Below are positions 23,936 through 36,700 of a DNA stretch of 64,000 bases, in pieces (positions within the stretch are counted from its first letter, which is position 1; each line of letters begins with the position of its first letter). The stretch is taken from NCBI RefSeq assembly GCF_028858725.1, contig NC_084761.1, positions 93,211,971 through 93,275,970 of the forward strand. Direction: 5' to 3'. Under the pieces are notes generated by a model. The model made no database searches and had not been told where the DNA came from. It saw only the letters and a program-made list of their open reading frames with translations. Origin of the DNA: Colius striatus. Its lineage: Eukaryota > Chordata > Aves > Coliiformes > Coliidae. A program made the position numbers and the translations under genes.

Positions 23936-26900
23936 CCCATTAGTTGCCTTCATTAGTGTTCAAAATCTTAGAACACAAAAATTGCCTACTAAGAGAACTC
24001 TCAAAACTGCAAATCTTGCATTTGGCAGTTGAAGAGTTCAGATGTCTTATGACCTCTCCCAGAGTGCCTGAAAGGTCATTCTGCTTTGCCCTGCTGTGTG
24101 ATGCAGGCAAGACACTGGACACATCATGAACCAGATGGACTGGGTACAGAGAAAGGGACATCAATCCCCTCTCAGTGGCATGGCAACCATGTCCATCATT
24201 ATAAGAAGGAGACGGGAAAGAGCCATTCAGCTCTTTTAGCGGGGAAAACATGGCAAAAAGAGCAGAATCAAAGAGATTCCAACCAGCTTGTTATCCTGGT
24301 AGTATAGCAGCCTTTAAGAACAAGATGGCCCTTTCTTTTCTTTCTTTATACAGGATTTCATTTGGTGCACTGCAATAATGGAGAGACTCTAGAATGCCAA
24401 AAACTTCTCTCTTTGCCTCTGTCTGTCTATAATACTTGCAAACTGTTAGTCCCCCTGCTGTAAGCTTGTTTTTCTTGTCAAGGACAGTGCTGGCCACTTG
24501 TTCTGGCTAAAGAATTGTAGCACTTGGTGCCAGAGGCAAACCTGCAACTGGACTAGTTACAGCTGTTGAGCTTTCACAGCAAAAAATCTCCCTTTACGGA
24601 GTCACTGATATACTGCATGCATCCCTTCTTGCTACCCTACCCACACCATTGCACAGGTCTGCTTTTTCATGGTTTTTTCTATGCAATCAGTGTTAGTCTC
24701 CTGTGTTATAGGGCTCAGCATTATGCAGTCCCCTGCCCCCCAAAGCACTGGCAGTACTCTGGAATCCAAACATGGGCAAGATAACTTCTTTTATTGCCTT
24801 TTTTTTTTCCCATCCAGAACGATTTGAAATCTGCACTCAAATGATCAACACATAAGTTTCCCAGGACAGACATGTATTGGTGGTACACTAACACGGCTGT
24901 CTGTTGTCACTCTACCAGATCAGGAGCCACCAAACTCCGTCATTGCTGACATGAGGCTGCCTGCCATTGCATAAGCATTCACCTTCTTTCTCCATAATTT
25001 GTAATATCACAGGTTACAGTGTGCAGATGTTTTATGTACCCATATGGACAGAAGATGTCAAGGTCTTAACTGCCAACTTTATGTCACCAGTCAGGTAGTT
25101 TAGCATTGATAGTGACTGAACATATATTTACCAGGTAGTTTCCTGTACAAAACAGAGATAGCTTTCTATTTTATTTTATTTTTAAAATAAATAAAAGGCA
25201 GCTTGAGAAATGTTTATATTTCTGACTTTTAAAACTTGGAGCCTGAGAACTACAAATACATTGAGGAGTCTAGGTCCTGTTTAGAAAACAGCAGGGATTA
25301 AAATGCCTGAGTAAGTGACATGCACTAATCACCTTTTTGCTCTTAGGCCTAAAATGTTATTGATACAAAGGATTGCCAGTAGACTTATTCTGGGAAACTA
25401 TTTACTCAGTTATTCTGAATTGTTACACTTTGTTCTGGTTGTAGATGCACCAAAGAAATCGGAAGGGACAACCTGCCCTTTCTGCAATAAATCAAACACT
25501 AATGTGCTTTGGAAAGCAATGAGGAGGGATGGTGAGGCATCCCAGAGCTGGGTTTAGTTCCTGTTCGTTCCCAAGTTCTTTATGTATTTGTGGGTAAATC
25601 ATCTTATTAGTTTGAGTCTTTATGGCCTAAAGTATAAAAAACTATTTCCTTTCTCTGCAGTCCATTGTCTCTCTTATCTGTTCAGCTTGTAAGGTTTCCC
25701 TGTGTAAATAGAGCGTGTAGTAGCATTAACAGGACTCCGATATTAGATGGCAATCTTAACACTACTGCGGCAATAACTGTAGCCAGCTCACATTAAATCA
25801 CCATATATTTGAGGCAACAGTGACGGTTTCAGTGGAATTAGGCTAGAGAGAAATTTATCCAAGAGTCTTTAGCCGTGATTTAGACATGAATGCCCTTTTT
25901 ATGTAAAGCGATAGTTGGAAGGATTAGGATTGGGAGGTTAATCTTTCCTAACGGCTAACTCATTGTTTTCTCACGATTCCAAAATTCTTTGGTAAGAGAC
26001 ATGGTCTGGACAGCTCACCATTAGCAATTTTGGAATGGAAAGTTAACCGCAAACTAGTCAGAGCTGGATGTCTTGCAAAACTCACTCAAATGCTGATTTC
26101 CTTCTGAGTCTTTCTTCTAAAGATGCCAGATACATTCCAGTCCATGTCCAACAACTCTGTTTTCTGAAACACGAACGCTTACACATGCACACATATCCAC
26201 ACAGAGACACGCACATGCTCAAAAGAGATGACTTCAAGTCTCTGCCAAAGAACGCGCACATTGGAAAAGATAGTGATTAAATAACTTGTTTTCTTATCAC
26301 GGGCTAAGAAAGCTTCCCTTTAGAAAAGGTGCTGCTCATAGAAGAGGCTAACATCAAAGTTAATGTTAATTAATCAGAAATCTTTAATGATTTCTTTTTC
26401 TTTGGTTTCTGAATTGGGAAGTCATTCCAACAAATACTTGGAACAGAAAGGAATTGTGCTGCTAGTCGTTCCCAGGAGGAGAGAGACTGTCTGTCAAAGA
26501 ACTGGTGGAAAGCAACGAGGGAAAGTGCCATGGATACTTTTTGACTTAAATCCCAACGTATAGAATTGAAAAAGAGACCTCTTGGTGCTATGCAAACACG
26601 TATCTGATATAAATCCACTTCCAACATCCATTTGTAAATTTTGTCCTCAAATCCAGCTATGTTAACAAGTTAACAAAAGCTTTTTGTTTCCAGTGGATTT
26701 CTCTTTGGTCTTTCTGAAACAAGTCTGTGGTTCAGCTTTGTATCTATTGGATACCCTGTCCATCCCCCTTCCTTCTGGTGTGTTTTTGTTATGGTCTTGA
26801 CATTTGGTGGTTGGATGGCTGTGGGCTCAAAAGAACCTGTTCTTGCCAGGGAAAACCTTCCACTATAAGGATTAAAACATGCTTAGAGACAAATTTAGAG

Positions 26901-29900
26901 AGGTCTGGGGTTTTTTGAGTGTATCTTTCATATATGATGACTGATGACTTCAGGGCAACTTCAAGGGCGATCCATACAGAGGATGCTGCTCATACTTTCA
27001 CATAATCAGTTCAAATTATATGCAGGATATGTTCAGGGGCAAGATTTACAAAACAGCCCTGTATTAGGCTAAATCTGCTCCCATGGCAATATCTGAGCGG
27101 TACACACACATAAATGGAGCAATGCTAGGCCAGTGAAGAGCGCTTTTGGAAAACTGCCAGAGTACACAGTTGTGGGATGACATTTCTCAGTCATGCCCCA
27201 AATTCTTACATTCCTCCATCCTGTTAGAAGTGAAAGTCCTGCTACTTGGAAATAGTTATGCTTCCAGTTCCTAAACTATTATTAAAGAGAGCTATCTCAG
27301 GTTATTTATGGCACAGCTGCAATCAGAAAAAAAAGAAGTCTGTAAAAGTGTCATTGTGGATATCTGGTTTAGGAGCAGCTTTGTTAGCTCTGTGTACAAA
27401 TCAAGGGAGTTGTCAGCCTCACAAACTCATCCAGGGAACCAAGGTTTAAAGGAGGCATGTCTAGCTCAATGGAACTTTCCACAAGATAGAGTCCTCCATC
27501 TAGGCACAGATTTGTACTGGTAGGATCAGAGACTTCAGCACATAAACTATTTCAAGACCAACACTGCCCACACTTATCTTTTTAAACTATCTCACTGAAA
27601 GGGGCCTCAGAGACATATTCTACCAGGATTAAATGCTATTTAAAAATCACTGTGTTCCTGAATCAGAGACACAGATTTGGCTAATCCCAGGCATTATTGT
27701 TGATAGAAAAACACTAATTTAATTTTACTGGTTAATTCATTCCATACACCTTTAGATGAGGCACTGACGTAGTGTCCTCTGAGACTGCTGGAGAGACACA
27801 GAAAAAACAGGAGAGAAAAGTCTTGAAAGTTTAGATTGGGAAATCCAAATTTTGAGGAAAGGATTTTGTGCTGTTCAAATTTGGTTATTGTGGGTTTGGG
27901 ATTGAATTGTATTGTAATTTTTATAGCGCTATAAAATGAAAAACTGTTTTTAACGAATCCAGTTCTTGATGTCCCTTTTGGGTTGTCGAGTCCAAGCACG
28001 CTCTGCACAGGATATAATTAGCCTGATGCACAAGCTAGTGAAATATATGGACTTTTAATGATGCTAAAAAACAACAAAAAAGAGTAGCCAATGCAAAAAA
28101 AAAAGAAAGCATTAAAACTAGTTGTCAAATAAAATTGCTTCTTGTAAACGACTTTTTGGCTAGCTTCCTCATGTCATCTGTGGATGTTTCTTCTTGGTTT
28201 TTAGCTTTTTGTTTTCTTCTTTTTCTTTGGTTGAATTATTCTTCATAGCTTCCAAGAAGGCAAACTTATTGCAAGTACAAACTTCCCTGACTATCTGATT
28301 TTCCTACATTGTCACGAGCAGCTGCCATTTCCTGTGTTCTTTCACAAGAAAGAGCATTGCCAGCTCTTCTCTTGCCTGCTGCTGTGCACCCCAGGCTGTT
28401 TTTTGAGGATGACCCTGGGCCAAGCAGGGTGCAAGCTGAACAGACTGAGCCTCAGCAGAAGCAGGAGTCAGGAGACCTCTGATCTGCCCCCTCTTCACTG
28501 TACAGGAAAGTCATTCAACTTTCTGTGTTGCTTTTTTTCTTGGAAGCGAAAAAGCTCTTCTGGATCTTACTGACTTCTGCTTCTTGCTCTATCTCTTCAA
28601 AAAAGAGCAAGTTCAGTCCTGAACTTCAAGAGCCCTTTGCTTAGGAGCTGTCATTTTGAAGAGGAACTTGTCTGGTTTTAAGTGATTTTGGTTCTTAAGT
28701 GCATGTAATTTGTAAAATGCATAAGTCTCACGTTAACTATACACAGCTTGTGGAAGTTCATATTCAAAGGTCATCCTTCCATAGTATGCTGAAAAAGGGA
28801 AATGAATCACAAAATACAAGTCTGTGAGCTGGGCAGAATGTCTTCCTATCTGGATTCAGAGAAACTTTTGGCTCTGAGCTATTTGGCTCTAGATCCATTT
28901 GAACTGGTGGCAACCTTCCCACTGCTTCCAGTGGCACTGAATCTGGCCCTGGGTGAGCCAGGAGAATGGTCCCCTCCAGCCCACAGGGTCATAGAACTGA
29001 CTTTCACTTATTCAAACACGCAAAACAACACCATCAAAACCTCATAAACAGTGGTGAAGGCTGGAAATTAAAAGAAATGTCTTCATGCTTCACAGAAATC
29101 CAAAAGCAGTTGTGCAACTGCGAACACATCAAAGCATGAGTCAGCTAGGCGTTTGGAGGGAAAACACGTCCCATGGTGGACAGATACAGTGAGTAGATGG
29201 ACCACATGGCCCACTGCCATCCTAAACTATTTTAGGTCTCTTATAATATATTATTTGCAAAACAATCCTCTGAAATTGACTTTTGTGCCATGAAGGGCAG
29301 TGTATCTTTTCTGTAGCTTGGGTTTCTGCCTCAGATCTCGTTATTTCTCCTGTCACACTCAGTTTTCCACTTTCCTCTTCTCTGACTCTGCTCCCATTTT
29401 TTTCTTGACACTGCCCTTTTTTTCAAATGCATCCTGCTCCCTGCCTGCAGCTCCTTAATGCCAATGTTTGCAGTTAATCTCTTGTTACTTTTCCATCAGT
29501 CAATATCCTTCTGTCCCATTAATCAAGTTATTTACAGAACTCTCTTTAAGTGTTGCTTTCTTCTCACCTGATTCCATGCTGTTTTCTTTGACTGTGTGCC
29601 AGTACTGGAGCTTGATTATTTGGGTTACTATTAACTGATCTGGTATTAAAACTGATCTGTGTCAAAATTTATGCTATTTTTTTTCCAGTTCAGTCGCTAC
29701 CCTCACCTACCCAGTTTGATGAATTCTTCCTCTGTTTTTCTAAGGAGCATCTTTGTCAAATGCTCTTTTACTTGACGCATTTATGGAAAATCCAGCCTGA
29801 GGAAAGCTCAGATATTAAATATCTTATTAGGGAATAGCTGGAAAAGTGAAGGTGAGTCTGGCCACTGATACAACATTGCTTTAAAGGCAGTATTTGATTG

Positions 29901-31208
29901 GTCACTGTCTACTAACAGGTGAAGTCAGCCTCCCCTTACTCACCTCATCACAGAGCTGTAAACCTCATGCAGCTTGTCACAACATCTACAGCACTCAATG
30001 TATGGGAGAAATACAATTTCAGCTCTAAAATTTTACACACTGTTGTTATGAGCTGTGAAACGATGGCAGCTTTCCATCCGGAAACAGCTGGACTTGCATG
30101 GGGATGAAGTAAGACCTGTATTTTCACATCTATACTTGTCTTATCTGCCATAAGGTAAGGATGTCTGGAAAGTGGATCAGTCACTGCGTTAATACACAAA
30201 AGCATGTGCTACCCTCAGAATAAGCGTTGCAGAAAGTCCTGAAATTATTGCACATATCCCATGATCCATTTGCATGTAGATTTTCAGAGCAGGCTTGGCA
30301 TATTTTCTTGGAAAATGTGAGCTTTTTGGTGAATGAGCCATTTAGTTGTTAAAATACCGCTTTTTTGGTTTTTTGCAGAGCACAATTGAATGTGTCTTGG
30401 ATGCCAATCAGTTTGCTCAGTGAAGAGAAAGAACAGACAAAAAAGCTAAAAAGCTTTAAAAAGCTGTTAAAAAGCTCCTTAGCAGCCATCCACCTCCCCG
30501 TTTTCCTTAAGCAGCCAGCCTGATGGGAAGCTGGTTTTTTTCTCTCCTTGGAAAAGCATTTAGGCATGTGCAGTGCAAGGCTTGACCAAAGCAGCTTTCA
30601 GCAGAAGCAAGTTGCTCCTCAACTAAGATCGTGATTAAACTCTGTGGAGACAGAAATGAAAAATGAAAGGTTAATATTTTGGCTGCAAGGTCCTTCTGGC
30701 AGATTTGTGATTATCTTTGGACGTGTCAAGAAAAGCTGTCAGGACAGATCTCAGAGCCAAGCATTTCTGAAGTAACTAGCGGTTTCGGGAAACTCAATTG
30801 TGCCGTTTCCAGCTTGAGAAAGAGGCATCTGAAAACTCACCTTGTGAGAAATCAGACTGCTTTGCAGAGATGGAAAGAGGAGGGAATAGTCCTTCACCTC
30901 CAGTAACTCCTCACATATAAAAGCATGGAGTGAATCCTTGAAGCTGCCTCCATTTTTTCCCAGTAAGGCATCTCTGCAAGACGATTCTCATTTCAACGTG
31001 AACATCTGGACAGCATTACCTTTTGAGATGGGTTTTTTTTTTTTGCATTTCTGTCTATTTGCTTTCAGTAAAATCATTTCCAGTGGAAAATTGATAGTTA
31101 TTTTGTCACCTGTTTCAATGTCACTGAGATTTCTCATGAGTAAGAGCTCAGGTGTCAGCCTGCTGATTCAGAAAGGCCTGGTGAATCACAGACATGAGGA
31201 GGACATAG
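23936..31208. other. Unique non-coding DNA, no gene recognised
   Basis: No transposon tail or convincing exon was found. Notable points are a possible conserved block at 25680-25990, a CA-rich stretch around 26180-26225, a poly(A) run near 28098 and a T12 run at 31033-31044. Open frames here are short and match no family. Confidence 0.55.
25680..25990. promoter_or_regulatory. Candidate conserved non-coding element (by eye)
   Basis: The block keeps about eight CpG dinucleotides in 310 bp, more than its AT-rich neighbours, and has dense, non-repetitive words such as TAATCTTTCC, CATTAAATCACC and GTAAAGCGATAG. There is no open frame spanning it and no transposon similarity. Retained CpG with homeodomain-type TAAT/ATTA cores is common in vertebrate enhancers, but this call is inference; no cross-species comparison was possible. 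Confidence 0.3.
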
Positions 31209-31360
31209 CATAGAATCATAGAATCACAAAATGGTAGGGGTTGGAAGAGACCTTTAGAGATCATTTAATCCAGGCCCCTTGCAGAAGCAGGTCCACCTAG
31301 ATCAAGTCACACACATATCCAGGTGTGACTTGAAGACCTCCAAGGAAGGAGCCTCCTGTC
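31209..31360 (-). mobile_element. CR1 LINE 3'-end fragment
   Basis: The plus strand begins with two tail units (CATAGAATCATAGAATCAC) followed by GGTAGGGGTTGGAAGAGACC, GCAGAAGCAGGTCCACCTAG and CTTGAAGACCTCCAAGGAAGG, the reverse complement of a CR1 3' end. Similarity stops near 31360. It shares its tail type (TAGAGATCAT, GGTCCACCTAG) with the copies at 42685, 51505 and 62943. Confidence 0.93.
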
Positions 31361-31377
31361 CATCAGTCAGACCTCAA

Positions 31378-31402
31378 AGTTGGCTTCATGCAGAAGCCAA
31401 CT
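31378..31402. other. Perfect hairpin, 10-bp stem and 5-base loop
   Basis: AGTTGGCTTC at 31378-31387 is the exact reverse complement of GAAGCCAACT at 31393-31402, with loop ATGCA. It sits about 20 bp beyond the end of CR1 similarity. There is no T-run after it and no context for a bacterial-type terminator; a structural or purely accidental origin is possible. Confidence 0.8.
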
Positions 31403-31800
31403 CCCCATATGAGGAGTCTTCTGTTGAAATCAGTGGGGTGAAAATAGTGTAACTGAAGGGAAATCCTGTCTCAAAGAATCGGCCTTGTCAGGCTGTGTTT
31501 TGATACACTAGCTCAACCCTGAAGACAAAGGCTACAGCTTAAAATTTCCACTTAAATGTGAAAAAACTGACAAAGCAAATGAAATACTGCAGTGCAGTTA
31601 GGTACGTAATCCAGCCATGGATCTTCTGCTGCTGTAAGGTCTTCAAGGTTGCTCTGCCTTCCCTCCAACTCTCTTATGGAGCTATGGGGTGAAAACACAC
31701 AGCTGAAATGTGAGAGATTGAACCTGAGATTTGAAAACAATATTCCTTCTTCATCTCATTTCTCCCTAGCTCACTGACCTGATGGATATTTAAACATAAC

Positions 31801-31890
31801 CTGACCAAGGTGAACCTGATTTAGCAAGGGGTTGGCCTAGACAATGTCTGGAGATGCTTTCCAACTCCCATCATTCTGTGATTTTGTGTA
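31801..31890 (+). mobile_element. CR1 LINE 3'-end fragment
   Basis: The sequence GTGAACCTGATTTAGCAAGG, then GGTTGGCCTAGACAATGTCTGG, CTTTCCAACTCCCATCATTC and the tail TCTGTGATTTTGTG is a CR1 3' end in plus orientation. Only about 90 bp remain. It points away from the minus-strand copy at 31209, so the two form an imperfect inverted repeat about 440 bp apart. Confidence 0.9.
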
Positions 31891-33479
31891 CAGAAAGTGT
31901 GAAAATTTCAACAGGGATTCATTAGTCTAAAAAGCTTAAAGGCTGTCTGACCTTGCAAACAAAGCATGAACTGATAGCTCAGCTTCAGATGAGCTGGAGA
32001 GGTTCTTTGTACGGTCCCTTGAGTCAGTCAGCTCACCTCAAAAGGCCATGCCCCTGCATTATCTGAATAGCCCCAGACTTTGGTCCATCAGCAGAACTGG
32101 GAGAGGAATGACTGGTATGAAAATCCCTTGAGGTTCATGCACATCTCCAGGTATCTTAACTCTGCCAGGGCTTCACAGGTTTGCTTAGATTTTCTGGCAG
32201 AAAATTAGGCACCTGCTGTGTGTCACGTGGCAGCTGACATAAAGTGCGGAGCACCTCAGCAGAGCCTGTGTGCTGAATTCATCTACTTCATCATCCAGCC
32301 CTATTCCCAAGGCCTTTCTGGAATTTAATCCCTTCATTTCCCTGAAATGTTGCTCTGAGTTCAGATGTGCAAAGAGGCAGAGCTCAGATCCTGATGGTAA
32401 AAAAATGAATTCTGCTGCACCAGCACTTGTCCAAGTGCCTTGGTCCAGAGGTGTGCAGCAGTCAGGTGTGCAAGATCCACATCTCTTCAAATTGTTTATG
32501 ATCTGCCCAGCTCTCTATAATTATTTTTTCCACTGACAAACATTCAGCATCAGGACAGGAATAGCTACATTTGTTTATTAAGTAGAAAGCTTTGGTTATT
32601 GATCCTTTGTGGATGGATTGGGGCAGTAACATCTCAGCTGTTGCAGCACCATACAAGTTCCAGACTCCAAGTTAGCTGCCGCCCTCTTCCACTATGCTCT
32701 GGACGTTCAGCCTGCTTAGGACTTTTTTCACCCCCAGACATTGGCAGCCAAGCAGTGGAAAACAGAACACATTCAACATGTAGGAATGTTTACTCTTGTC
32801 ATGACACAAGTTGGGATTTTCCATTTAATCTTGAAAACCAAACCCTAAACAGAATTTATTAGAAAAATAGTAGCTATGAGGTAAAGTTATATCAACGAAT
32901 GCCAAGAGGTCAAACAGATGACACATGACACTTTGGTTGAATACTCTGTATATTCCTAGAAGCAGTGCAAAAGATGGCTCACAAAGTATTTTTGGAGCAT
33001 TATAGTGACCAGGTAATAGGGCAAGTCCTGAAAGTTCCTGAAAGCAAAGCCTATTCTGCTTTGTTGGAACTGAGGTCTTTTCTTTATACACCAAATCTGA
33101 GAGCACCAGATGCCAAGGCTGGGGAATGGCAGGGGATGTCAACAGCAAGAGCCAGAGGATGCAGGACAGGTTGATGTTGCAGACATCCCTGCTCCAGCCT
33201 GGGTGGAGAATAACTCTGACTTTTCCCATGCTGCTCCCAAATTAATAAGTCATCATTTGTCCCAAAAACTGTCCTGACCACCTGCCAATGGTAAAATGCA
33301 CAGTATTTTCTGATGGAAGGCGCTCTACTCGCATTCACAGAGACAGAAATCAACTGAGCCAGGAAGAGAAGAAACAAGACTAATGGTGAAAGCTGACTAT
33401 GAGGAAGAGGAAGGTAACCATCCCTGCTTCACATAAGGTTCATATGTTTTCCTTAACAATCATGAACCTATATGTACCT

Positions 33480-33524
33480 CATTTTTACATCTCACTCATT
33501 TTTACATCTCATATTTACATCTCA
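33480..33524. repeat. Three diverged units of CATTTTTACATCTCA
   Basis: Two identical 15-base units at 33480-33494 and 33497-33511 are followed by a shortened one (TATTTACATCTCA) at 33512-33524. A local slippage product. Confidence 0.85.
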
Positions 33525-33758
33525 GTTTTACAGCTCTCTCTCCTCCCCTTTTTAACTCCACGAGTTGTTTTTTTAAGAAGAGTTCCACATGACATGAGAT
33601 TCATAATGAATATTAAAAAATAGCTTATTTCTTTATTTAGGCAGCAGCTGGAAATAAATCCTCAGTTGTCAGAGCTCCTGCATTCCTGGGTTACTAGTTA
33701 TCTCCTAAAATCTTGCTCTTGTCCATCTTCAGTATGCTTTGCCATCATCTGAATAGCA

Positions 33759-33780
33759 ATATTGAATACATATTCAATAT
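33759..33780. repeat. 22-bp palindrome
   Basis: ATATTGAATA at 33759-33768 is the reverse complement of TATTCAATAT at 33771-33780, with two bases between. AT-rich palindromes of this size can occur by chance in 64 kb of such sequence. Confidence 0.85.
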
Positions 33781-36700
33781 CACAGGTAACAATAGGTTTT
33801 AACAGTTAATCTGCTTTAATATATTCTAATAACACTGCAAAATTAACATTTCATCATCCCCTTTCTTCCTATTCTGCTTATTGTTTCAGTGCTAATAATG
33901 CCATTTCCAGGTGTGCAGATCCCTGGTTTACATTTCAACACATGGTGTTTGCAGATGGTGAATAAAATTTCCTGAGATTGAGATGGGAATTAGAAGAAAG
34001 TCACCAACTGAGATGAATTACCATCACTAGAGAACCCCAAAGAACTTAAGACTTAAATAAAACTGTTTTGCAGAGAAGACATTGACTCCAAAATGCCTTC
34101 TCCTCTCAGTAAATGGGGAAAACATTCATATAGACTCGTGTTATTCATAGACTATGTGTTGAAACCCCGTGATTCCAGAGTACTGACATACCACAATCAG
34201 GTGTGCTGGTTTTCATGGCCATGACAACCACACTGTGATGGGCCTATCCCCACAGCTCTCTTGTAACCTGCAAATACTACACAACACTGCAGTGTACACA
34301 GGGGCCTCTGGGAGATACCATGACACAATTCAACATCTTACTGCATATGTCTCATGTGAGCTCCAAATTCACATGCTTTATGAGACTTCATTTACAATGC
34401 AACATTCCATTTACATTCCATTATGTTCCATTTACAACTGGAAAACAAGTAATACCACAGAGAAGGAGAAAGGTAGAAAAGATGTTTCAGATGATGGAAA
34501 AAACTTCCAGCGTGTGACCTTGGAAGCTACAGCCTCAACTATACTTGCATGTTTCCAGGAGCAAGGCCATAAGTTCATCCTGCGATGTTCAACTTGTGAT
34601 GACTTCTTTGTGCAGCCATGCCCTAAATCTCAAGTCACAAAGCTCAAGTAGCTTTGAAAATTATGAGTTTGAATAATTTATTTATTGAATAAATGTTTTT
34701 GCAACATTTTTGGCACCTAAAGACCCTCAGTAAGATTTCAAAGTAGAAATCTTGTTAGGATCACAACATTTCTCAGCATCCAGATTCCAAAAGAGTCGGG
34801 GTGTCTGAGATGTACAAAATTTAGGTCCCCTGAGTCCTTCAGCTGTAACTCTAAAACTTCCCCCTAAACATTTTGACAGTATGTCAACTACACCTCCGAC
34901 ATCAGCTTTTCTGCCAGGCACCTAATTCAGTCTTAAATCTGGTAGGGGACTACCACTGTCCTGTGGCAAGCTCCCCCTCAGACCCATTGGGAAAGGTATA
35001 GCCATATTCCACACATATCCCAGTGACTGGAGAATAACCTTTTACAAGAGGAGGAAGAAGGATGAATCCCTGACTTTGCTAATGTTTTATACATACACGT
35101 GTCATTCAGATTGAGATGCAAGAATCTCCATTCTTGGATGAGTATTGAATTCAGATGCTTTAGTCATTAGGCTGTGACTGTCCTGTGTTTTGGGAGGTGC
35201 AAGATTGCAAACACAGTTCCACATTTAGCTTTACTGTGGGATTAATTAGGGTGACTCCTCATACATTGACTGTTCCCCACCCTTTCTTAAGTGAAGTATA
35301 TGAGCCACAGCCCCCAACTCACAGGTCTGAGTCCCTCTCTAGCAGCTAAACATCTAAGGCAGGCTCTTCAGTGACTGACATTTTTCAGTCTAAGGCCTTT
35401 ATTAGTTCTATCTCTGAGACTCCAAACATAACTAAAATATGGAAAATTAGACTCAAGGAAAATCTTATTCCTTCCCTATGAAGAGTTGTATCCACATCTC
35501 TGCAGATCCTTCAGAGATCAAGTGCTTGGGTGAGGTATCCATCAGTGGCAGAACCTGAAACCCAGAGGTTAGGCAGTTGTGAAGAAAAAGCAGTTTTAAG
35601 TAAAGAGCATTTAGACTTTTTAAAATGTCAGTCTTGAACAACTAGATCCAGTCACTGCTGATATGGGGTATCATGGAACTGTAGGGCTGAGACTAGTAGG
35701 ATAGAAGAATCTGGTCCTCTCCAATGCATAGTAATAGAGAGCTTCCAGCAGAGCCCAAATCCTGCCTTGGGTACCCTGGCCAGAGCTGGCTGGTGTGTGG
35801 AGGCATTTCCAACATAACCCCTCAGCAGATCCCAACAAAAAGACAAATGGAGGGCAACACAGTACCCCACCCTGCCGTTCTTTGATGCTAGCCCCTCCTT
35901 CCATTCACCCCCACAAACCCTTGATGTAAATGGGTCAAGACTCAATCTCCATATGGGGCAGTGCATGCTATTTTTAATTTTTGAAAGTTAAGCCAGCTCT
36001 GAAGCTGGATTAGTGATGGCAGATCCTCCTAAATTGTAGGCACGTAAACTGAGGGTGGACAGCTGCTCCGACGTTCCTGGCTGGGAATCCAACCCTTAAA
36101 CACACTAGATGCACATACATGGCTTTTTGGCTGCCCCATTTATGCCCATCTGTTATGATGGCACACTGCCTGCTTAGAAGTTGGTCAATTCTTTGCCCTT
36201 GGGTAATTTACCAGGCAATGATGGATATATAAGGACAGCCTGCATGCAGAGGCAAGAGATCTCTTCCTCAGGAAGTGCCTTCTCCTGCTCTGCCTGAACT
36301 TTGCTGTTTGGTACTGTGGAACATCCATGCACTCCATGCACGCCTGTTTCGTTGCTGGCCTCCTAATAAGTGAGGAAGCTGAGGAGAATAAAAGGAGCCT
36401 ATGAACTTCATGGAAAGTTCTGTCTGTCGACAATGAGCCAGGTTGTGTTACAGAGCATTCCTGAAATACATACAGTCACCAATGGGGACATCAACATGAC
36501 AGTTCCACCCACTGCTACTCTGCATAACGGGCAAAAGGACCAGAGAACAAATCAAATTTCAAAGGATTGCATACATCTGAGTCCAAGATACCACTTGTAC
36601 ATCTGCTTCAAGAAGAAAGCCAAGGGACATAACTCTTTCTGGTCTTTAGTAGGGTACATGATGCCCTTTCACATGGGACCATGATGACATAAATAACTAC

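Noticed and set aside
25315-25557. Open frame with TTCPFCNKSNTNVLWK, preceded by an acceptor-like TTCTGGTTGTAG
   Set aside because: Only one CxxC pair, no second pair to complete a zinc ribbon, and no donor site after it; more likely chance.
34235-34651. 138-codon plus-strand open frame ending in a cysteine-containing stretch (RCSTCDDFFVQPCP)
   Set aside because: The cysteine spacing does not fit a zinc-finger family I know, the upstream part overlaps a degenerate CATTTACATTCCA repeat, and nothing suggests splicing.
36370-36684. 104-codon plus-strand frame with protein-like composition
   Set aside because: No recognisable domain, no splice signals in suitable places and no supporting context.
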